Shown here piece by piece: positions 49,871 to 59,296 of a DNA stretch of 64,000 nt; the first letter of the stretch is position 1; each line of letters begins with the position of its first letter. The DNA is taken from contig NZ_CP092370.1 in NCBI RefSeq assembly GCF_028473145.1, positions 2,418,001 to 2,482,000 on the forward strand. Reading direction: 5' to 3'. The notes beneath the pieces were generated by a model. It saw only the letters and a program-made list of their open reading frames with translations, was not told the DNA's origin and ran no database searches. The position numbers were made by a program, and so were the translations under genes. The stretch comes from Flavobacterium sp. CBA20B-1. Lineage in GTDB: Bacteria > Bacteroidota > Bacteroidia > Flavobacteriales > Flavobacteriaceae.

Positions 49871-50686
49871 TTATACAATAAACAAGCCGGCTATCGTGTC
49901 TGCATCCGATCCGCTTAATACCTCATCATAGGCTGCGGAGCCAGCTGCTGCACCAAATGCATTGGCGGTGTTAAAACCTGCTTGGGTAATGTTTTCTTCG
50001 CCAGCATAAACAGCATTGGTTGCGGCCGGCATATTGCCGCCATTGTCTAATTCAATCCAGCCTTTGTTGTTGCGCATTCGGCGTACTTGCGAGGCATGGC
50101 GTGCTTCAACCGAGTGTATTTGTAAAGCAGCTTGCAGTATTTGTTTGTTGCCCATCACATTTCCTGCCTGGCCTTTATAAGCACGTACTCCGGTGTCTTC
50201 AAATGCTTGTGCCAAAATTAGAAACTGGTTATAGTCTGTGAAAGGGTTAAAATTGCCACCTGCTGTAAAATCAAAAGTGGGTTTTGCTACCGGAGTTTCG
50301 CCCAATGACGTTAATGCTGCTTTTAGAAAAGCTACATGTGCTGTTTCGTGTTTTGCAATTTGCATAAAAACAGTTCGGTCTGCTGATGGTATCAAACCGC
50401 CGGCATCTAACCCCATGCGGTAATATTCATCTTCTAAATATTCTAAGGTGAGTGCCAATTGCAAAGCATCGGTCAACACACCTGCTGCAAAAGCATTTGG
50501 AGCAGTTGTGGCATTGTTTTTTGTTTGTGCAGTTGTTGTGAATAAACTACCCAAACCCAACGGCAGTGCCGCTATTGCCGCTTTAGTTCCTATGTCGGTC
50601 ATGCCGGTGAGGGCATCTAACCTTGAAGCTTGTTTCGTGTAGAATTGATCATCTGAAAGCTTGTTTAATATCTTTAGTAAATTCAT
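49871..50686 (-). CDS. Ferritin-like domain protein (Ferritin_2)
   Basis: A 271-residue protein with a four-helix ferritin-like domain. ALQLALTLEYLEDEYYRMGL carries the first Glu pair, MQIAKHETAHVAFLKAALTS the second His/Glu set, LILAQAFEDTGVRAYKGQAG the third, and LQIHSVEARHASQVRRMRNN the fourth. A hydrophobic stretch near the N-terminus (KAAIAALPLGLGSLFTTTAQ) may direct export. It is a paralogue of the next gene upstream, with 17 bp between them. It probably binds iron or acts against oxidants; desiccation-associated proteins share this fold. Confidence 0.88.
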   Translation of the reverse strand: MNLLKILNKLSDDQFYTKQASRLDALTGMTDIGTKAAIAALPLGLGSLFTTTAQTKNNATTAPNAFAAGVLTDALQLALTLEYLEDEYYRMGLDAGGLIPSADRTVFMQIAKHETAHVAFLKAALTSLGETPVAKPTFDFTAGGNFNPFTDYNQFLILAQAFEDTGVRAYKGQAGNVMGNKQILQAALQIHSVEARHASQVRRMRNNKGWIELDNGGNMPAATNAVYAGEENITQAGFNTANAFGAAAGSAAYDEVLSGSDADTIAGLFIV

Positions 50687-50703
50687 AATACGTTATCTTT
50701 AAA

Positions 50704-51411
50704 TTATTGAATTCCTTGCTCTTTCCATGTGAAAGACGTTTTAATGAAACCTGCTGCGGTTGGTACAATTTCGCTGGGTTCTTTTGCAAGATCCAATCCG
50801 TTTGCGTCGATAACATCATCCCCTGAAAAAGCACTAGACCCTGGGTTAATTAAATCTCTAATGGCTGCAGCGTGGCGGGCTTCCACCGAAACAATTTTTC
50901 CGGCAATTACCAAATAATCTGCATTTGATATATATTTTCCAGCACCATTATATGCAGCCACTCCTGTATCTTCTAAGGCTTTTGCAGTGGCTAAAACCGA
51001 ATTTCTATCGTTGAAATTCACATTTGGATAGTGAAATTCTAGCATAGGCAACACATTTGTGGTGGCACCACTAATTGCAGCTTTAAAAAAATCTCTGTGG
51101 ATTACTTCATGGTGATACAAATCGGTAAATAGTTCTTTTTCTTTGCTTGATATTCCTGCATAAAAATTATTTACCACTTTGGTGTAAAAATCAGCTTCCA
51201 GCTGTTCCAAGGCATACGCATAATTCAATATCCCCACATCGCCCTTACCTAAATCGAAAACCATATTGGTGTCCATAATAGGTTCATCTTCGCAGCCCAC
51301 CAAGGTAAGTCCTGCCAACGCAAGTGTTACGCCGCTAAGCTTTAGAAAATCTCTTCTGCCGGTATCCAACGTGGTTTGTGCGTTCGATACACTAATAATT
51401 TCTTTTTTCAT
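50704..51411 (-). CDS. Tat-exported ferritin-like lipoprotein
   Basis: A 235-residue ferritin-like protein. The N-terminus GRRDFLKLSGVTLALAGLTL VGC is a twin-arginine signal with a lipobox cysteine, so it is folded, metallated and anchored outside the cytoplasm. Four-helix ligands are ALEQLEADFYTKVV, YHHEVIHRDFFKAAISG, ALEDTGVAAYNGAG and IVSVEARHAAAIRDL. It is the middle gene of the msrB-fasciclin-ferritin cluster. Confidence 0.9.
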   Translation of the reverse strand: MKKEIISVSNAQTTLDTGRRDFLKLSGVTLALAGLTLVGCEDEPIMDTNMVFDLGKGDVGILNYAYALEQLEADFYTKVVNNFYAGISSKEKELFTDLYHHEVIHRDFFKAAISGATTNVLPMLEFHYPNVNFNDRNSVLATAKALEDTGVAAYNGAGKYISNADYLVIAGKIVSVEARHAAAIRDLINPGSSAFSGDDVIDANGLDLAKEPSEIVPTAAGFIKTSFTWKEQGIQ

Positions 51412-51421
51412 ACAATTATAT

Positions 51422-51991
51422 TTAAGGCATTAAAACAGTATCAATTACATGAATCACACCGTTTGATTGGTTAACATCGGCAATGGTCACTTTTGCGTTG
51501 TTTCCTTTCACATCGGTTACATATAAATCTTTTCCTTTAGTCCAAAAAGTCAGTGGTGTGCCGACAACAGTAGCCATAGTTGCTTTTCCGTTACCTGCTT
51601 TCACAGCATCCCAAACTTGTTTTGCACTGTAATTTCCTGCCAGCACATGATAAGTCAGCACTTTTGTAAGCATGGGTTTGTTTTCTGGTTTTAAAAGCTC
51701 TTCCACGGTGCCTTTTGGCAATTTAGAGAATGCTTTGTCGGTTGGTGCAAATACGGTAAAAGGACCATCACCTTGTAAAGTTTCCACCAAGCCTGCAGCT
51801 TTTACAGCAGCCACCAATGTTTTGTGGTCTTTTGAATTTACGGCATTTTCAATGATGTTTTTGGATGGATACATAGGTGCACCGCCCACCATTACCGTTT
51901 GTTCTTTCATCGTTTGGGCAGAAGCTGTTCCGCTAAAAGCACATGTTAAAGCTGCTAAAACAAATGCTGAGATTGTTGATTGAATTTTCAT
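51422..51991 (-). CDS. Exported fasciclin (FAS1) domain protein
   Basis: A 189-residue protein with a signal peptide ending TASAQ. One FAS1 domain is complete: VAAVKAAGLVETLQGDGPFT, VFAPTDKAFSKLPKGTVEEL, TKVLTYHVLAGNYSAKQV and NQSNGVIHVIDTVLMP. FAS1 proteins mediate adhesion or act at the envelope. It lies 10 bp upstream of the Tat ferritin gene and is probably cotranscribed with it. Confidence 0.93.
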   Translation of the reverse strand: MKIQSTISAFVLAALTCAFSGTASAQTMKEQTVMVGGAPMYPSKNIIENAVNSKDHKTLVAAVKAAGLVETLQGDGPFTVFAPTDKAFSKLPKGTVEELLKPENKPMLTKVLTYHVLAGNYSAKQVWDAVKAGNGKATMATVVGTPLTFWTKGKDLYVTDVKGNNAKVTIADVNQSNGVIHVIDTVLMP

Positions 51992-52108
51992 TTCTATTTT
52001 TTTTTAAGATTAGTAATTTGTTTATATGTTCATTTACGACGGAATTTTTTATTTGGATTTCAGTTGGATGTTTTTTTTTGATTTTTTTTAAGATAGATGC
52101 TGCTTTTC

Positions 52109-52642
52109 TTAAAAAACTCCCAATTTGGTTGATGTTGCGAGGGGTTCAAAATGCAAACTGATCGAGTTCATACAAAAGCGTTTGCCGGTTGGCGGTGGGC
52201 CATCATCAAAAATATGTCCTAAATGCGATCCGCATCTTCCGCAAAGTACCTCGGTGCGTATCATTTGGTGCGATTCATCTTTTTTATACACCACACTTTT
52301 TTTGCGCAAAGGCTCATAAAACGACGGCCACCCGCAAGTTGATGCAAATTTGGCAGTAGATAAAAACAAACCGTTTCCGCAAACCGCACAGTAATAAGTG
52401 CCCTTTGCATTGTGTTTGTAATAAGCACCTGTAAAAGCACGTTCGGTGGCAGCTTCGCGGGCAACTTGATACAATTCTTTGGAAAGGATTTTTTTCCAAA
52501 CGGCATTTGATACTTTTAAAGTAGTTGTATCTGTTCGGGAGTAATAAGGGTTTTTTATTTGAAAGGAATTTGATTGCGAAAAAGCAACGTGCATATTGCA
52601 AACCAATAATAAATACACCATTATTTGATAGATTGATTTCAT
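52109..52642 (-). CDS. msrB: Exported peptide-methionine (R)-S-oxide reductase
   Basis: A 177-residue MsrB with a signal peptide (YQIMVYLLLVCNMHVAFSQS), so it repairs oxidised methionine outside the cytoplasm. Zinc motifs are CAVCG and CGRCGSHLGHIFDDGP. The catalytic Cys is in KRFCMNSISLHF. RAFTGAYYKHNAKGTYYCAV and FASTCGWPSFYEPL are classical MsrB. It is divergent from the ECF sigma gene and 117 bp upstream of the fasciclin gene. Confidence 0.95.
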   Translation of the reverse strand: MKSIYQIMVYLLLVCNMHVAFSQSNSFQIKNPYYSRTDTTTLKVSNAVWKKILSKELYQVAREAATERAFTGAYYKHNAKGTYYCAVCGNGLFLSTAKFASTCGWPSFYEPLRKKSVVYKKDESHQMIRTEVLCGRCGSHLGHIFDDGPPPTGKRFCMNSISLHFEPLATSTKLGVF

Positions 52643-52769
52643 AATTGGTAATTTTTTGTCGATGAATAGATTGATTTTCTTACTGTTTTATAATATGTAC
52701 GAGATAATTTTTAATTCAGATGTGGTAGTAGCATAAAAATGTGTACTTTTGAAATAAAATAAGAAAGCT

Positions 52770-53312
52770 ATTAAAACTATTTATTCAGAAGAAGATCTCG
52801 TTGTTTTATTAAAACAGAAAAGCGAAGCTGCATTTAACCATCTATACAGCCACTATTGTGGTGCTTTGTATGGGGTGGTGTTGCGCATTGTATCGTCTAA
52901 AGAATATACCGAAGAAGTTATTCAAGATGTTTTTGTGAAAATATGGAATGGCATTGGGCAATATGATGAATCCAAAGGGCGACTCTACACCTGGATGATT
53001 AATATTGCGCGAAATACAGCAATCGATTACTTAAAATCTAAATCATTTCAAAATCAATTAAAAAACCAATCGGTAACAGATGTCGTATATGCTTTAAAGG
53101 AAGATACCATAAACACCGCAGATTTTATTGGTTTTGCAAAGGTATTGGATCAATTAGATGCAGATAAAAAAGAACTCATTATATTGGCTTATTATCAAGG
53201 TTATACACAAGTGGAAATTTCCGAGAAATTAAGCATACCTTTGGGAACTGTAAAAACAAAAATGCGAAGCACCTTATTAAAATTAAAAGAGTTACTTAAA
53301 GAATATCAATAA
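52770..53312 (+). CDS. ECF sigma factor; apparent ATT start
   Basis: About 180 residues. Region 2 reads AAFNHLYSHYCGALYGVVLR and EEVIQDVFVKIWNGIGQYDE, with RLYTWMINIARNTAIDYLKS. Region 4 reads IILAYYQGYTQVEISEKLSI followed by GTVKTKMRSTLLKLKELL. The first ATG (52866) would cut region 2 in half. The frame upstream is open back to a TAA at 52758 with no ATG, GTG or TTG, and the best start is ATT at 52770 (IKTIYSEEDLVVLLKQKSEA). A TACTTTTG -7 box ends 19 nt before it. A rare start codon or a base error are both possible. Confidence 0.85.
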   Translation: MKTIYSEEDLVVLLKQKSEAAFNHLYSHYCGALYGVVLRIVSSKEYTEEVIQDVFVKIWNGIGQYDESKGRLYTWMINIARNTAIDYLKSKSFQNQLKNQSVTDVVYALKEDTINTADFIGFAKVLDQLDADKKELIILAYYQGYTQVEISEKLSIPLGTVKTKMRSTLLKLKELLKEYQ

Positions 53313-53313
53313 A

Positions 53314-54126
53314 TTGAACACAAAAGAATACATATCGTCTGGAATAATAGAATCGTATATTCTTGGTATTGCTACCGAGGACGAAGCTGCTATTTTAGAA
53401 TGTGTGATGAAGAATAATGCAGAGGTTAAAGCCGCTTATTTGGAAGCGCAGAAAACCTTGGAAGATTTCGCAACTGTGCAAGCAATTACACCACCAGAAG
53501 ACTTAAAAGGAAAAATATGGAGTAAAATACAGCAACAGGCGAACACCCCAACAACCGAACCAGAAGGAAATGTTGCACCCCCAAAACCTATTACAAAAGA
53601 GCGCATTCTTGTTAAAGAAAGCAACAGCAGTTGGAAAAATTGGGCAGTTGCAGCATCGGTTCTTTTTTTGATAAGTATTGCTGGAAATGTTTTTTGGTGG
53701 GAACATAAAAAGCAACAGCAAAACCAAATAAAGGGACTTACGACGCAATTAGCCGAACAAAATAATGCATTGCAACAAGTGCAAAAAAGGTGGGAAGTGG
53801 TGACAAACCCCAATATACAAACCATTACTCTGAATGGCGTAGAACAGCATCCCGATGCAAAAGCCTTGGTGTTTTGGGACAAAGAAACCAAGAATGTGTA
53901 TCTACATGCAGTAAATTTACCCGAACCTCCAGAAGGTATGCAATACCAATTATGGGCAATTCACAATGGCACACCAATCAGTGCGGGTATGTATCATCCA
54001 TCGGAAGACACCCAAGTGGTACTTTCAACAATTGGTGCGGCTCAGAACTTTGCCATTACTTTGGAAAAAGCGGGCGGAGTAGCAGCGCCTACTTTGCAAA
54101 ATATGTATGTAATTGGAGCGGTTTAA
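53314..54126 (+). CDS. Anti-sigma factor (RskA family)
   Basis: A 270-residue inner-membrane protein. The N-terminal cytosolic part reads SSGIIESYILGIATEDEAAI (anti-sigma helical region). One membrane helix is AVAASVLFLISIAGNVFWWE. A coiled-coil stretch (GLTTQLAEQNNALQQVQKRW) and a periplasmic RskA domain (ALVFWDKETKNVYLHAVNLP, then GMQYQLWAIHNGTPISAGMY) follow. It starts at TTG one base after the sigma stop and should hold the sigma factor inactive. Confidence 0.93.
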   Translation: MNTKEYISSGIIESYILGIATEDEAAILECVMKNNAEVKAAYLEAQKTLEDFATVQAITPPEDLKGKIWSKIQQQANTPTTEPEGNVAPPKPITKERILVKESNSSWKNWAVAASVLFLISIAGNVFWWEHKKQQQNQIKGLTTQLAEQNNALQQVQKRWEVVTNPNIQTITLNGVEQHPDAKALVFWDKETKNVYLHAVNLPEPPEGMQYQLWAIHNGTPISAGMYHPSEDTQVVLSTIGAAQNFAITLEKAGGVAAPTLQNMYVIGAV

Positions 54127-54136
54127 AACCAAAAGT

Positions 54137-54661
54137 TTACGCATCTTTCTCTAACAACTGCTCTTTTATTTGCTTTAGATGATGCAAAGGATGGTAACTC
54201 ATTAAATAGAACATTTCTCGTATAGTAAGGCGTCCCACCAAAGGATGAGGTAGGGTCAAAGTGTCTAATTCAGCGTCAGAAAAGGAAAGTAATAGTTCTT
54301 GAATATTTTTCACGTTTTTTAAAACAGCAGCCATCAACTCTTTTTTTGTCTCAAAAAACACATAATCATCGGGTATAAATTGTTCGGGTGCTTTACGGCT
54401 ACTGCTTAAATAGTGCTTAAAAACCGTTTGTTCATCCCAAATAGCTCTGTTGATTGGGCCAAATTTATCCAAAATAAAATCTTTCCTGATAAGTACGGTA
54501 GAAAAGGGTTGTATGGTAAGTAATAAATGCTGTAGCTGTTGTCCCGCAGACCATTTGCCTTCGCTGTGATAATTAAATTCTTGTTCGGTTAATAAATCAA
54601 TAGCATTTAAAACCATTTCGTGATTGGTTACAAATGTTCGTATTAATTTTTGTTTTTCCAT
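54137..54661 (-). CDS. DinB family protein
   Basis: About 174 residues, a four-helix DinB_2/YfiT-like fold. The opening EKQKLIRTFVTNHEMVLNAI and EGKWSAGQQLQHLLLTIQPF supply the first conserved His. YHPLHHLKQIKEQLLEKD near the end supplies the last two. These proteins bind a metal and often act in thiol-dependent chemistry. The ATG at 54661 is preferred to the one at 54709. The stop is convergent with the anti-sigma gene, 10 bp apart. Confidence 0.82.
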   Translation of the reverse strand: MEKQKLIRTFVTNHEMVLNAIDLLTEQEFNYHSEGKWSAGQQLQHLLLTIQPFSTVLIRKDFILDKFGPINRAIWDEQTVFKHYLSSSRKAPEQFIPDDYVFFETKKELMAAVLKNVKNIQELLLSFSDAELDTLTLPHPLVGRLTIREMFYLMSYHPLHHLKQIKEQLLEKDA

Positions 54662-54709
54662 AATTATTGCTTGTTTCAAATAATTTTTGCTATTCATTAA
54701 AACAGCCAA

Positions 54710-55096
54710 TTAACAGCTATCAAAAATCAGACAATTATTTTCATTTCAAGTAGAAATTCCATTAAAAACACCTGTTTTTTTGCTAATTGCATCATTTTCA
54801 ATCATAATATCGACAGATCGAAATCGCAAATGCCGCTTGCAAAACATATTTATAGTATCAATTTTCCACATTTTGTATATGGAAACAGTATTTATAATGA
54901 TTTTGTTTGATAAATACCCTATTATAAAAACTAATCTTCAAAATAAGGAATCTTTTAAACAATATTTTATAGCTTTGAGTTTTAATGAACCTTTGCAAGT
55001 TAATTTCTGTATAAAATGAACGATATTTCTTAATAAATCATTTGTTTTTACTGAAAAAAGCTTTGTAAATAGATAAAAATCAATATAAAAAAATTA
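54710..55096. other. Intergenic stretch with no supported gene
   Basis: AT-rich DNA between the divergent DinB and symporter genes. A 79-codon frame from a TTG at 54780 has no recognisable features. No clear consensus promoter or hairpin was found. Confidence 0.5.
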
Positions 55097-56527
55097 ATGG
55101 AGCGCATCATTTATTGGATTAACGATATAGTTTGGAGTAACGTTTTAATAGCCTTGTGTCTTTTCACGGGATTGTTTTTCAGTATAAAATTACGGTTTCC
55201 CCAAATACGTTTACTGCGCGAAATGGTTAGATTGTTGTTTGTAAAAGAAAAGTCTTCAGAAGGAATTTCGTCTTTTCAAGCATTTACATTGGCTATTTCG
55301 GGTCGAATAGGCACCGGAAACATTGCTGGTGTGGCAACTGCAATTGCAATGGGAGGTCCGGGAGCCATTTTTTGGATGTGGACTATTGCCTTTTTAGGCA
55401 GTTCATCGGCAATTATCGAAGCAACACTTTCACAAACCTACAAGGAAGTCAGCAAAGGTGAATTTCGTGGCGGACCGGCCTATTATATTTTAAAAGGTTT
55501 AAAAAATAAATATTTGGCAGTGTTGTTTGCAATTGCAACAGTTGTGAGTTGTGGTTTTTTGTTGCCAAGCGTTCAAAGTAATAGCATTGCTCTTGCGGTT
55601 GAAAAAGCATTTGGCGTAAATACCATAGTAACTGCTGCGGTGGTTTGCGTATTGTTGGCTTTAATTATTATCGGCGGAGTGAAACGAATAAGCAAAGTGG
55701 CAGAAATTATAGTGCCTTTCATGGCGGTTTCTTACATCGTTATGGCGTTGGTCATTATTTCCTTAAATATTTCCGAAGTGCCTGCAATGTTTGCATTGAT
55801 TTTTAAATCGGCTTTTGGTGTCGATGCCACATTTGGCGGAATGGTTGGTGCTGCAATAAGTTGGGGCGTTCAGCGAGGAATATACAGCAATGAAGCTGGT
55901 CAGGGAACTGCTCCGCATGCCGCAGCTGCTGCCGAAGTTTCACATCCGTACAAACAAGGATTGGTACAAGGGTTTTCGGTGTATGTTGATACGCTTTTTG
56001 TGTGCACAGCCACTGCTTTAATGATTCTTTTTACCAACCAATACAATGTGTTGAACGATGCATCGGGGTTTGTAGTGGAAAATATTCCGGGTATAGAACC
56101 GGGCGCGGCTTTTACTCAAAATGCCATCAGCACACATTTTCCGGTAATAGGAAACGAATTTGTGGCCATAGCCTTAATGTTTTTCGCTTTTACAACCATA
56201 ATGGCGTATTATTACATCGCCGAATCGAACATTGATTTTCTTTTCAATGGAAAAAAACTAAAAGCCGGAATATGGTTTTTAAGAGGATTAATTCTAGTTT
56301 CTACCTATTTAGGTTGTGTGAAATCTGCAAAATTGGCTTGGACATTGGGCGATATAGGGGTAGGGCTTATGGCGTGGATCAATTTAATAGCTATTTTATT
56401 ACTGCACAAAAAAGCAATGAAGGTAGCCAATGATTATGAATCGCAAAGAAAGCACAACAAAGAGCCTGAGTTTCATGCCGAAACAGCTGGGATTGACAAT
56501 GCCGATTTTTGGAAACCTGAACAATAA
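55097..56527 (+). CDS. Sodium:alanine symporter family protein (AgcS/AlsT)
   Basis: A 476-residue inner-membrane carrier of about 10-11 helices. The family signature is SGRIGTGNIAGVATAIAMGG followed by PGAIFWMWTIAFLGSSSAII. Also seen are FRGGPAYYILKGL, SWGVQRGIYSNEAGQGTAPH and AFTTIMAYYYIAESNIDFLF. It imports alanine or glycine with sodium. It is a single gene with no visible operon partner. Confidence 0.95.
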   Translation: MERIIYWINDIVWSNVLIALCLFTGLFFSIKLRFPQIRLLREMVRLLFVKEKSSEGISSFQAFTLAISGRIGTGNIAGVATAIAMGGPGAIFWMWTIAFLGSSSAIIEATLSQTYKEVSKGEFRGGPAYYILKGLKNKYLAVLFAIATVVSCGFLLPSVQSNSIALAVEKAFGVNTIVTAAVVCVLLALIIIGGVKRISKVAEIIVPFMAVSYIVMALVIISLNISEVPAMFALIFKSAFGVDATFGGMVGAAISWGVQRGIYSNEAGQGTAPHAAAAAEVSHPYKQGLVQGFSVYVDTLFVCTATALMILFTNQYNVLNDASGFVVENIPGIEPGAAFTQNAISTHFPVIGNEFVAIALMFFAFTTIMAYYYIAESNIDFLFNGKKLKAGIWFLRGLILVSTYLGCVKSAKLAWTLGDIGVGLMAWINLIAILLLHKKAMKVANDYESQRKHNKEPEFHAETAGIDNADFWKPEQ

Positions 56528-56625
56528 ATGGTTGTTTTTTTTTTAAATAGTGCTCTAACGGTTTAAAATGAAATATTTTCTTAGAAGTTTTACAGATTCA
56601 ATGACAAAATAACTTGTTTCAAGAT

Positions 56626-57768
56626 TTAGTTAACAGGAAAATCGGGTCTTCTCATCTTATATTGAGTGCCAGATAATGATTCCATAAATGCAACTAATGC
56701 TTTCTTTTCTTCTTTTGTTAATTTAAGTGGCTTTAGTAAAGGGTCAGTATATGGGTGCAAAGGGTCTTGTTCTTTTTGCTCCGGCGTAGGACTATTCATT
56801 TGCATACCACTATTGTAGATGTTTACAATACCTTCTAAATTATCAAAAAGACCATTGTGCATCCAAGGACGGGTTAGAAGTAAATCTCTTAAACTAGGTG
56901 TTTTAAATTTACCTACATCATCGGGTAGCTCTGTTATATTATATCTGCCTAAATCTTGATATTCTCTTTTATAGTAAGTTAATCCAATATTGTGAAATGA
57001 TTCATCGGTAAGGTGTTTTCCTGAATGGCAATTCATACATCGTGCTTTTGTTCTAAAAAGGTGCATGCCATAAATTTCCTGGTCGGTTAAAGCATTATAA
57101 TCCCCATCGATAAATTTATCAAATCTGCTGGGTTGGCTTTTTATTGATTTTTGAAATGCAGCTAAAGCTTTTGCTAGATGATTAAAAGTTATTTTATCTG
57201 TTCCATAAGCATTTTTTACCAGTGTTCTGTAGCCTTGTAATTTAGATAATTTGGAAACGATACTATCTGCATTTGCAGCCATTTCGTTGTGGGCACTAAT
57301 AGGCCCTGTTACTTGTTGCTCTAAAGTTTTGGCACGACCATCCCAAAAAAAAGAGTTTCTGTCTGCAATGTTAAACAGGGTCATGGTATTGCGAGCACCC
57401 TGTAAATGATCATGACCTAAAGCAACACGTCGGCGATCTGTCCAGCCCAATTCGGGGTCATGACAAGTACTGCATGATATTTGGTTCGATTTTGATAACT
57501 TCGGATCAAAAAAGAGCATTTTTCCCAAAATTACATCTGGTAAATCTTGTGTTTTAAAATAATTAGAATCTCTTTTAATGCTTTCAAATTCGTTCCATAT
57601 AACTCCTTTATCAATAGTGGGAGTGGGCCAATTTTTTATGGGTTGTTTATACAAGGGGATGATGGAATCATAAATATCATTGCTAGCAGCGTATTTGTGA
57701 GCAAGTGGTCCAAAATTAAAGAAAAGCAGGGAAACAATTATCGCTGCCGGTAATAAATTATTTTTCAT
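56626..57768 (-). CDS. Dihaem cytochrome c peroxidase / MauG family protein
   Basis: A 380-residue exported protein (LLPAAIIVSLLFFNFGPLA as signal or anchor). Two haem motifs are present: ISCSTCHDPELGWTDRRRVA and KARCMNCHSGKHLTDESFHN, each CxxCH. SFFWDGRAKTLEQQVTGPIS and TPSLRDLLLTRPWMHNGLFD are the conserved CCP segments. It reduces peroxide or oxidises a partner in the periplasm. It is the last gene of the TonB receptor-DUF4876-DUF6850 operon, one base after the preceding stop. Confidence 0.93.
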   Translation of the reverse strand: MKNNLLPAAIIVSLLFFNFGPLAHKYAASNDIYDSIIPLYKQPIKNWPTPTIDKGVIWNEFESIKRDSNYFKTQDLPDVILGKMLFFDPKLSKSNQISCSTCHDPELGWTDRRRVALGHDHLQGARNTMTLFNIADRNSFFWDGRAKTLEQQVTGPISAHNEMAANADSIVSKLSKLQGYRTLVKNAYGTDKITFNHLAKALAAFQKSIKSQPSRFDKFIDGDYNALTDQEIYGMHLFRTKARCMNCHSGKHLTDESFHNIGLTYYKREYQDLGRYNITELPDDVGKFKTPSLRDLLLTRPWMHNGLFDNLEGIVNIYNSGMQMNSPTPEQKEQDPLHPYTDPLLKPLKLTKEEKKALVAFMESLSGTQYKMRRPDFPVN

Positions 57769-57769
57769 T

Positions 57770-59293
57770 TTAAAAAGAGATTCCTAAACTTAAAGTTAAT
57801 TGTACATTATTTGTTTCATTAGTAAACCGATAATAATCAAATGCGAATATACTATAAATTGATTGGGTAAACGCTAGTTTTTTGTCGTATCTAACAGCAA
57901 CTTCTAGTGCCGTATAATTTGTTTTTTTTATATTAAGATCATGAATCAACCATTCATTAATGCCTTTGATTTGCGATACAGCCAAATTATTTCTGGTATA
58001 TTGTAATTGACGTTGGTAAATGTTTGCGTTCACATTTATACTGTTTTTACTGTTTAATTGTTGTAAGTAAAACAGTTTTGTTCCAATAAAACTGTATTTG
58101 AAATTTTGATAAGATGAATTGCTTTGTGTACTTTCTTCCGTAGAAACTACTGTATAAAAAGGTTGAGCAAAAAAATTAGAAGTGGTCTGTTTAAATTGTA
58201 TAATAAAATTGAAATTAAACTCATCACTCTTTAAATAATAATTTTTATTTTCTAACAGTTTTGATAGAACATCGGTGTTAGTTGTATATAAGATTTCTGT
58301 TCCAGTATTATTTATATTGTTATAGATTATTTTACCACCAATTGTAAATTTGTAATTTAATTTATAGAGTTTAGTAATACTTGCAAATTTTTTTTTAATT
58401 GCCAATCTATTAGTTTCATAAGTGTTGTTTCCACTTAATTCTATATTTTTTACTAAATTACCAAAAAAAGTACCAGCTGTTATTGAAAATAAATTGTTTG
58501 TTGACCCTAATGAAACAAGATATTTATGTGAAAAATCGGTATAAGACGCACTTTGTGATTTATTGCTAAAATAGAAATTATAGGTTCCTAAACCATTCAT
58601 TTGATACAATGCATTTTGCCTTATTTCGCTAGAAAATTTTATAGCAGATGTTTGTATGTATCTGTTTAAACCCGCAGCTAAACCAATTTTATAACGATTA
58701 TTCAAATTATAATTAGTACCAAACAATAAATGTAAATCAGATGTAGTGTTTTTTGGTCGGGGATCTTGGGTTTTATAATTTAAACTTGCCGTGTATGCCA
58801 ATTGCAGACCATAAGTAAATGTATTAATATTTTTGGCAAAGCCACCTCTAAAATTATAAGTTTGCAAATTCATTTTTCCACCGATTGAATCAGCAATAAC
58901 AAAGGGGTTTATTCGTTCAATATCAATATTGTTGTTCCATTGAATTTTTTCGGTTTGTGTATTTGTATAAGAAGCGTTGCCCCACAAAGTCAAATTTTTG
59001 GTAACTTTTTTATACGAATTAGTTTCAAAATTAAACTTCTTGTGTGATGCACCTTCTTGCAAAAGATATGATTCTTTGTTCGAAGTTTGATAATTTAAAG
59101 CGATATTCGAAAAAGAATAGCTACTATAGTCCGTCATATTTGCCGGATTATAGTAGTATTCTTTATTTAAAATTCTAAGTTGGTCATTTTGGTTATCTAT
59201 GTGCTGGTATAATGTAAGTGAATCTTGTGCATTACCAACAAAACCCATACAAATGATCAAAATTAGAATCAGTTTGGAACAACTATTTTTCAT
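57770..59293 (-). CDS. DUF6850 outer-membrane beta-barrel protein
   Basis: A 507-residue exported protein. The signal peptide is CSKLILILIICMGFVGNAQD. The rest alternates aromatic and polar residues as in an outer-membrane barrel (NLTLWGNASYTNTQTEKIQW, then YKIGLAAGLNRYIQTSAIKF) and ends VQLTLSLGISF with a terminal Phe. It fits DUF6850, a Bacteroidota family found with DUF4876. It lies between that gene and the peroxidase, 3 bp from DUF4876. Confidence 0.8.
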   Translation of the reverse strand: MKNSCSKLILILIICMGFVGNAQDSLTLYQHIDNQNDQLRILNKEYYYNPANMTDYSSYSFSNIALNYQTSNKESYLLQEGASHKKFNFETNSYKKVTKNLTLWGNASYTNTQTEKIQWNNNIDIERINPFVIADSIGGKMNLQTYNFRGGFAKNINTFTYGLQLAYTASLNYKTQDPRPKNTTSDLHLLFGTNYNLNNRYKIGLAAGLNRYIQTSAIKFSSEIRQNALYQMNGLGTYNFYFSNKSQSASYTDFSHKYLVSLGSTNNLFSITAGTFFGNLVKNIELSGNNTYETNRLAIKKKFASITKLYKLNYKFTIGGKIIYNNINNTGTEILYTTNTDVLSKLLENKNYYLKSDEFNFNFIIQFKQTTSNFFAQPFYTVVSTEESTQSNSSYQNFKYSFIGTKLFYLQQLNSKNSINVNANIYQRQLQYTRNNLAVSQIKGINEWLIHDLNIKKTNYTALEVAVRYDKKLAFTQSIYSIFAFDYYRFTNETNNVQLTLSLGISF

Positions 59294-59296
59294 AGA

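Noticed and set aside
54780..55019. 79-codon open frame between DinB and the symporter
   Set aside because: TTG start, low-complexity AT-rich composition, no recognisable motif and no operon context.
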